Below are positions 59,097 to 64,000 of a DNA stretch of 64,000 bases, piece after piece (positions within the stretch are counted from its first letter, which is position 1; each line of letters opens with the position of its first letter). The stretch covers positions 62,001 through 126,000 of the forward strand of contig NZ_MVID01000009.1 in assembly GCF_002086815.1 (NCBI RefSeq). Reading direction: 5' to 3'. The notes beneath the pieces are model-generated. The model was not told the DNA's origin. It ran no database searches and saw nothing but the letters and a program-made list of their open reading frames with translations. This stretch comes from Mycolicibacterium parafortuitum. Its GTDB lineage: Bacteria > Actinomycetota > Actinomycetes > Mycobacteriales > Mycobacteriaceae. Both the position numbers and the translations under genes were made by a program.

Positions 59097-59849
59097 TCAG
59101 AGCATGAACACTCCCCCGTCGACGTTGAGGGTTTGTCCGGTGATGAAACCTGCGTCGTCCGAGGCGAGAAAGAACACCGGCCCGACGAGATCGCCGGCCA
59201 GCTGGTCGCGCTGGAGGGCACGGCGCTCACGTTGCGCCGCCAAGATCTCCTCGGGAAAGCTGTCCCGCACCGCTTGGGTGACCGTAAGTCCCGGCGTGAT
59301 GACGTTGACCGTGATGCCGTAGCCCCCGAGTTCGCGAGCCAGCGACCGGCTCAAGCCGATGACACCGGCTTTGGCGGCCACATAATGCGACTGACTGGCG
59401 GTGCCGTCGAAAGTCGACCCGGATCCGAAGTTGACGATCCGGCCCCAGCCGAGGTTCTTCATCAGCGGCAGGACCGCCCGCGTCACGAGGAACGTGCCGG
59501 TGAGGTTGATGTCGAGGACCTGGCGCCACTGATCACTGGACATCTCCTCGAACGGCACAATAGGAAACCAGCCCGCACAATTGATCAGCACATCGACCCG
59601 ACCGGCATGCTGTCGCGCCTGTTCGGCCAGATCGGCGGTCCCGTCGGCCGTGGCGATGTCCGCCGCGGCGGTGACGAGCCGAGGATTGAGCCGCCCATGG
59701 GTGTCCCAGCGTGCCCGCCATCCGCCAAGTGTCTCCTCGGACACGTCGCACGCGATGACAGTGTCGCCGTTGTCGAGGAAGCGGTCGACAAGTTCGGAAC
59801 CGATGCCGCCTACCGCTCCGGTGAGCAGGACGACGCGATCAGTACTCAT
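59097..59849 (-). CDS. Short-chain dehydrogenase/reductase
   Basis: A 250-residue classical SDR with TGAVGGIG (about 10-17), INCAGWFP in the NNAG position (about 88), and the catalytic Ser and YxxxK in NFGSGSTFDGTASQSHYVAA (about 139-158) followed by KAGVIGLSRSLAR. The strong ribosome site AGGAAGG lies 5 nt before the ATG. It follows the OYE gene by 18 nt, so the two are an operon: a reductase acting on an enone plus a dehydrogenase on its alcohol or ketone product is a plausible pair. Confidence 0.9.
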   Translation of the reverse strand: MSTDRVVLLTGAVGGIGSELVDRFLDNGDTVIACDVSEETLGGWRARWDTHGRLNPRLVTAAADIATADGTADLAEQARQHAGRVDVLINCAGWFPIVPFEEMSSDQWRQVLDINLTGTFLVTRAVLPLMKNLGWGRIVNFGSGSTFDGTASQSHYVAAKAGVIGLSRSLARELGGYGITVNVITPGLTVTQAVRDSFPEEILAAQRERRALQRDQLAGDLVGPVFFLASDDAGFITGQTLNVDGGVFML

Positions 59850-59867
59850 TGGCCTTCCTCTCGTCAT

Positions 59868-60989
59868 CTAGACGTCGTTGCCGGCGACCTGCTGCGCCAG
59901 GGTCGGATAGTCGGTGTAGCCACGCTCGTCACCGCCGTAGAAGGTGTCCTTGTCGGGGGCGTTCAGTGTTGCGCCGGTCTTGATTCGCTCGACGATGTCC
60001 GGGTTGGCGAGGGTGCGCGTCCCGACAGTGATCACATCGCCGAGCCCGCTGGAGAGGTCCGCGGTGCGCTCCACCACACTGGCCCCGGCGCGGTTGAGGA
60101 CCACCGGGCCGCCGAATGCCTGTCCCAAGGTGCGCCGTAACTCGTCGTCGCCGAACGAGATGTTCAGGTAGGCCAACCCGAGCGGGGCCAAGGCCGAGAT
60201 CAGGGTTTCGTAGAGTTGCGGGACGTCGTCTTCGGCGACGTCGTTGAACGGATTGCCCGGCGAGATCTGGATTCCGGTTCGGTCGGCACCGACCACGTCG
60301 GCTACCGCCTCGGCGACCTCGACGGCGAAGCGGATTCTGTTCGGAATGGAACCACCGTAAGCGTCGGATCGTTGGTTGGCATTACTCGACAGGAACTGGT
60401 GCACCAGATATCCGTTGGCGCCGTGAATCTCGACACCATCGGCGCCGGCGCGCATCGCACATGCGGCGGCGTGGCGGAAGTCGTCAATTGTCTTCTGCAC
60501 CTCGGCGAAAGCCAGGGCGCGCGGCTCAGGTATCGGCACCAGCCCTTGCGCTGTGAACATCTGGGTGTGCGGCGCGACCGCCGAGGGAGCCACGGGTTGA
60601 CGATGATGAGGGGTGTTGTCCGGATGGGAGATTCGGCCGACGTGCATCAGTTGCAGGATGATCCGTCCCCCGGCTTGGTGCACGGCATCGATGACCCGGG
60701 TCCAGCCGGCCACGTGCTCGTCGGTGTAGATGCCCGGAGTGACCAGATAGCCCTGGCCGTCGGCTGAGGGCTGAGTGCCTTCGGTAATGATCACAGCCGT
60801 CGACGCGCGTTGCCGGTAGTACTCGACGTTCATGGCGGTCGGCGAACCGTCGGGCGCTGAGCGGTCCCTTGTCATGGGAGCCATGGCAAGCCGGTGCGGC
60901 AGCGCGATCGCCCCGAGATCAGTCGGTGTCCAGAGCACGCTGTCAGGCGCGACATGCTCGGCGGGCAGTTGCGACAGAGCGGTGTTCAT
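59868..60989 (-). CDS. Old Yellow Enzyme-family ene-reductase
   Basis: A 373-residue FMN-dependent OYE. It has LAMAPMTRDRSAPDGSPTAM (about 35-54), the active-site His and Asn in DGVEIHGANGYLVHQFLSSN (about 179-198), then QRSDAYGGSIPNRIRFAVEV and the FMN-phosphate segment DVITVGTRTLANPDIVER. It reduces activated C=C bonds with NAD(P)H, such as alpha,beta-unsaturated carbonyls or nitro compounds. GGAGAG precedes the ATG. The frame opens at 61037. It is the first gene of the operon with the SDR. Confidence 0.93.
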   Translation of the reverse strand: MNTALSQLPAEHVAPDSVLWTPTDLGAIALPHRLAMAPMTRDRSAPDGSPTAMNVEYYRQRASTAVIITEGTQPSADGQGYLVTPGIYTDEHVAGWTRVIDAVHQAGGRIILQLMHVGRISHPDNTPHHRQPVAPSAVAPHTQMFTAQGLVPIPEPRALAFAEVQKTIDDFRHAAACAMRAGADGVEIHGANGYLVHQFLSSNANQRSDAYGGSIPNRIRFAVEVAEAVADVVGADRTGIQISPGNPFNDVAEDDVPQLYETLISALAPLGLAYLNISFGDDELRRTLGQAFGGPVVLNRAGASVVERTADLSSGLGDVITVGTRTLANPDIVERIKTGATLNAPDKDTFYGGDERGYTDYPTLAQQVAGNDV

Positions 60990-61375
60990 GGTTGCTCTCC
61001 TCTTCAAGGTTTCGGTTGTCGTGAGATCAGCCGCCATGGATCGGAAGCGGATCGGCGGATGTTGATGTCGTTGGCACTCTGATGAAGCATAACCATTATT
61101 CGGACGAATTATTCCGCTTAATGCCCCTGCAGCACTGCGACCGGGCTCGACTGCGACACGGCAAAACCGCCACGGTGACGAAGCCGCCGGTACTGCGTGG
61201 AGGTCAGATGACCGCCAAAGTAGCTGCTACACAGTCCTTTTCAAGATCATGGGGCCGCCACGCCAATCGCGATCGCGGCGTCTTCCCGCGCGCACGGCGC
61301 GTCGTGCCGATAAGTACCATCGGCGGTTGCCGACTCTGTCATAGTTCACGAGGGATTATCGGGGGGAAGAAACCA
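60990..61375. other. Intergenic region between divergent OYE and cutinase genes
   Basis: It holds the promoters of both genes. ATTCG-GA-CGAAT (61098-61109) is a small perfect dyad in the AT-rich part about 110 nt upstream of OYE, a possible TetR-type operator. An ORF in this stretch is just the upstream extension of the cutinase frame. Nothing else is recognised. Confidence 0.45.
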
Positions 61376-62107
61376 GTGACCTTTGGGATACGCTTCGTCG
61401 GGCGAATGGTCGTCGCTTCCGCGCTGGCCATTGCCGCGCTGCCGGTGATCGTCCCGACGGCCGGATCGCAAGCATGTCCCGACATCGACGTCGTCTTCGC
61501 TCGCGGTACCGCCGAGCCGCCCGGAGTCGGCGGCGTCGGCCGGCGGTTCGTCGATTCGCTTCGTGCGCAGGTATCTCCGCGAACGGTGGATGTGCACGGC
61601 GTCAACTACCCGGCGAGCAGCAACTTCACCGGCGGGACGGTATTCAAGATGAACGTCGTCGAAGGCGTGCGCGACGAGTCCAACCATGTGCGGAGCGTGG
61701 CGTCGGTGTGCCCGAACACCAAACTGGTGTTGGGCGGTTACTCGCAAGGCGCGGTGGTGACGGCTCTGGCCACGTCCGGCGTGGTGCCGACCGGGATCGC
61801 CCGCGGAGCTGCGCCACTGCCGCTTCCTGCGCGCGTCGCCGACAACGTGGCGGCCGTGGTGCTGTTCGGGACTCCGGCGGGCTGGTCGGCGGAGAAGTAC
61901 GGCGCCGCCGATATCCACGTCGGCCCGGCATATGCGAGCAAGGCACTCGAGTTCTGCGCGCCCGGCGATGCCGTCTGCACCGGTACGGTCCCGAGTCAGG
62001 ATCACGGTCCGCACCACCAGTATGGTGTCAACGGCATGGCCGACCGGGCTGCCGCGTTCGCCGTGAGCCGGCTGAGCGCCCTGTCGCAGGGATCACCGGC
62101 GAGCTGA
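61376..62107 (+). CDS. Secreted cutinase-family serine esterase
   Basis: A 243-residue cutinase. The signal peptide is residues 1-33 (basic start then VVASALAIAALPVIVPTAGS), with the mature protein beginning near CPDIDVVFARGTAEPPGVGG. The nucleophile is in LVLGGYSQGAVVTALA (about 118-133), the Asp in FCAPGDAVCTGTVP with the disulfide pair (about 197-210), and the His in DHGPHHQYGVNGMA (about 213-226). Mycobacterial cutinase-like proteins act on lipids or esters outside the cell. The GTG has GGGGGAAG upstream and gives the standard length; the frame is open back to 61082. Confidence 0.93.
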   Translation: MTFGIRFVGRMVVASALAIAALPVIVPTAGSQACPDIDVVFARGTAEPPGVGGVGRRFVDSLRAQVSPRTVDVHGVNYPASSNFTGGTVFKMNVVEGVRDESNHVRSVASVCPNTKLVLGGYSQGAVVTALATSGVVPTGIARGAAPLPLPARVADNVAAVVLFGTPAGWSAEKYGAADIHVGPAYASKALEFCAPGDAVCTGTVPSQDHGPHHQYGVNGMADRAAAFAVSRLSALSQGSPAS

Positions 62108-62146
62108 GAAAAGCCGGTTCGATTGACGCCGCTTGATTCCGCCCCG

Positions 62147-62695
62147 CTACGTGCGGTCGGGAAAGTGCGGCCCCGCACACGGCGGCGGCCAAGTGATCGT
62201 CGCGCCGCTTTCGCGGACACCCCACTTACGTCTGCCGGGCTGCCGCAGGTCCGGGTGTGAATCCTTCACCGGGGTGATCGCCACCGCGACCCACACTGCG
62301 GTGAGTGTCGCCGCAGCCACCGCGGCAACCGCGGTGGATGTCGCCAGGATCGGGCCCGCCGAGCCGGTTCGTGACCACCAGAACGCGCCGACACCGGCGA
62401 CCGTCGACACCCCGGACAGGTAAGCGGCCGCGACACACCACCGGAACCGGCGGCGCCGCAGCGTGACGACCGAACAGGCCGCGGCGCCGGCGCCCAGCAC
62501 CGATGCGGCCACCGGTACAGAGCCGCCCACAACCCACGCCACGATGACCGTCACGACCAGCGCCGTGGTCGCCGCCCACGCCGCGCGACGGGCCCACGCG
62601 GGCAGATGGACGTCGTCGAGGACCCGGTGTTCGATCTGTTTGAGCGTGGCCTCGATCGACTGACCGCGCGACCGCAGATGGAACACCGTGCTCAC
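62147..62695 (-). CDS. Four-TM hypothetical membrane protein
   Basis: A 182-residue protein with about four TM segments (about 41-60 AWAATTALVVTVIVAWVVGG; 62-80; 88-110; 115-140 ATSTAVAAVAAATLTAVWVA). The N-terminal cytoplasmic part has HLRSRGQSIEATLKQIEHRV, a helix seen before membrane segments in small DUF3040-type actinobacterial proteins; the assignment to that family is tentative. The C-terminal 35 residues are Pro/Trp-rich. It lies between the cutinase and the TrpB-like gene. Function unknown. Confidence 0.6.
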   Translation of the reverse strand: MSTVFHLRSRGQSIEATLKQIEHRVLDDVHLPAWARRAAWAATTALVVTVIVAWVVGGSVPVAASVLGAGAAACSVVTLRRRRFRWCVAAAYLSGVSTVAGVGAFWWSRTGSAGPILATSTAVAAVAAATLTAVWVAVAITPVKDSHPDLRQPGRRKWGVRESGATITWPPPCAGPHFPDRT

Positions 62696-62748
62696 CTCTT
62701 CGAGAAAATGCCTGGTCTCGAGGATAGGCGCGTACGCAAATCCGCTGC

Positions 62749-64000
62749 TCAGATCCTGCCGTCGAGGTACTCCGCATACGCGGGCAGATCCAGCTGTCCA
62801 TGCCCGGACAGCCCGATGATCACCACCTGCTCGCGCGGGTCGTCGGCGACATGCCTGGCGGCGGCTGCGATGGCATGCGTCGACTCCGGTGCCGGCACGA
62901 TGCCCTGCGTCCGCGCGAACTGCACACCGGCGTCGAACGCGTCGTGTTGCGAGATGGCCACGCCTTCGACCAGGCCGAGCTCGACGGTGTGGCTGAGCGC
63001 CGGCGCCATACCGTGGTAGCGCAAGCCGCCGGCGTGAATCGGGTCAGGCACGAAATCCATACCGAGTGTGTGCATCTTGAGCAGCGGGGTCAGTCCGGCG
63101 ACGTCGCCGTGGTCGTAGCGGTACTCGCCCTGGGTGATCGACGGACACGCGGCCGGCTCGGCGGCCACGACCCGCGGGTTCGAACGGCCGTGGATCTTCT
63201 CCCGCAGGAACGGAAACGACAGTCCGGCCAGGTTGGAACCACCACCGGCGCAACCGAACACGATGTCGGCGCCGTCCGGTTCGGCCAGCGCCAGCTGCGC
63301 GACGGCCTCTTGCCCGATGACGGTCTGATGCAGCACCACATGGTTGAGCACGCTGCCCAGCGCATAACGGGCGTCCGGGTCCGCCGCCGCGACCTCGACC
63401 GCCTCGCTGACCGCCATACCGAGGCTGCCGGTGGTGCTCGGGTCCTTGGCCAAGATGGCGCGGCCCGAGGCCGTGAGCGTCGACGGGCTCGAGTGCACCG
63501 TGCCGCCGTAGGTCCGCATGAGGTGTCCGCGATAGGGCTTGGACTCGTACGACGCGCGGACCTGCCACACCTCGATCTCCAGGCCGAACTGCGCCCCGGC
63601 GAACGACAGCGCGCTCCCCCACTGCCCGGCGCCGGTCTCGGTGGTCAGCTTCCGGACACCGTCGACGGAGTTGTAGTAGGCCTGCGCCACCGCCGAGTTG
63701 GTCTTATGGCTGCCCACCGGGCTGACACCTTCGTACTTGACGTAGATGTGGGCGCCGGTGTTCAGCGCCTTCTCGAAGCGCCGGGCCCGAATCAGCGGTG
63801 ACGGCCGCCACATCGCGTAGATCTCCCGTACCTCGCGCGGGATCTCGACATAGGTCTCGGTGGACGCCTCCTGCGCGATCAACCCGCTGGCGAACAACGG
63901 CGCGAGGTCATCCGGGCCGACCGGTTCCCTGGTCCCCGGATGCAGATGCGGCGGGATGGGCTCGGAGAGCTCGGCCGCCAGGTTGTACCAGTGCGTCGGC
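62749..64000 (-). CDS. TrpB-like PLP enzyme (tryptophan synthase beta, TrpB2 type), 5' end outside the window
   Basis: The reading frame runs through the window edge, so the N terminus is missing; the last visible upstream residues read THWYNLAAELSEPIPPHLHP. PLP-Lys is in GSHKTNSAVAQAYYNSVDGV, the phosphate-binding loop is GCAGGGSNLAGLSFPF, and the family segment TETGAGQWGSALSFA is intact. This stand-alone TrpB2-type protein acts in indole salvage, condensing indole and serine to tryptophan; the partner alpha subunit gene is not next to it. The family is about 420-455 residues. Confidence 0.93.
   Translation of the reverse strand, partial: PTHWYNLAAELSEPIPPHLHPGTREPVGPDDLAPLFASGLIAQEASTETYVEIPREVREIYAMWRPSPLIRARRFEKALNTGAHIYVKYEGVSPVGSHKTNSAVAQAYYNSVDGVRKLTTETGAGQWGSALSFAGAQFGLEIEVWQVRASYESKPYRGHLMRTYGGTVHSSPSTLTASGRAILAKDPSTTGSLGMAVSEAVEVAAADPDARYALGSVLNHVVLHQTVIGQEAVAQLALAEPDGADIVFGCAGGGSNLAGLSFPFLREKIHGRSNPRVVAAEPAACPSITQGEYRYDHGDVAGLTPLLKMHTLGMDFVPDPIHAGGLRYHGMAPALSHTVELGLVEGVAISQHDAFDAGVQFARTQGIVPAPESTHAIAAAARHVADDPREQVVIIGLSGHGQLDLPAYAEYLDGRI

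Noticed and set aside
1..64000. tRNA, rRNA or CRISPR array
   Set aside because: I found no cloverleaf, rRNA-like sequence or regularly spaced direct repeats on reading the window.

Overview
The window is high-GC actinobacterial DNA, most probably from a fast-growing environmental mycobacterium (Mycolicibacterium-like). Supporting signs are frequent GTG starts, many 4-nt ATGA/GTGA overlaps, a secreted cutinase, two large LuxR-type ATPase regulators, many SDR and acyl-CoA genes, a mycobacterial SigF-like promoter (GTTT-N16-GGGTA) and a stand-alone TrpB-like enzyme at the right edge. I see no rRNA, tRNA or CRISPR array.

Layout. 0.1-11 kb: small regulator/oxidoreductase groups: a SnoaL-like protein with a WYL regulator, a quinone oxidoreductase-like gene with an SDR, a LuxR-type ATPase regulator, a YaeQ protein, an epoxide-hydrolase-like enzyme, an MFS transporter behind a possible 57-codon leader, and a beta-lactamase-fold hydrolase. 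11-12.2 kb: an AT-richer Tat/lipoprotein amidohydrolase beside about 0.8 kb without a convincing gene. 13-18 kb: a lysozyme-like cell-wall protein, an SDR with its XRE/MmyB regulator, an ABM monooxygenase, and a two-gene operon behind a SigF-like promoter. 18-31 kb: redox and electrophile genes: a TetX-like monooxygenase, an SDR next to an internally deleted amidohydrolase, a large amidohydrolase divergent from an HxlR regulator with an operator-like dyad, an operon of unknown protein/hydrolase/RclA-like flavin disulfide reductase/isochorismatase-fold hydrolase, a zinc ADH with a second LuxR-type ATPase regulator, and a second HxlR regulator. A 37-bp element (33/37 identical) lies downstream of both HxlR genes.

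31.7-40.2 kb is an AT-richer mobile island. Two tyrosine recombinases with an HTH protein between them (Tn554-like logic) lie behind a perfect 14-bp inverted repeat. They run on, almost without gaps, into an uncharacterised protein and an SF1 (UvrD-like) helicase. A SEC-C/HNH-like protein and a one-TM protein complete the cargo. This looks like an undescribed defence-type cargo. To its right is a frameshifted, probably truncated chromosomal gene.

42.4-57.7 kb is a catabolic cluster. A plus-strand operon encodes CoxG-like, FAD, Mo and 2Fe-2S subunits of a molybdenum hydroxylase. A convergent minus-strand set encodes a CoA ligase, amidase, glutaryl-CoA-dehydrogenase-like enzyme, crotonase, SDR, alpha/beta hydrolase, four-gene ABC importer and a GntR/FCD regulator. 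One palindromic box (TGRTATAYCA, overlapping a TATGRT -10) occurs before three start points, including a 20-bp perfect match in front of the two divergently placed outer operons, so I infer one GntR regulon. The enzymes suggest uptake of a small, possibly N-heteroaromatic acid or amide, hydroxylation, ring or amide opening, CoA activation and glutaryl-CoA-type decarboxylating oxidation. The substrate is not known from sequence. 58-64 kb: a TetR regulator, an OYE/SDR operon, a cutinase, a membrane protein and a truncated TrpB-like gene.
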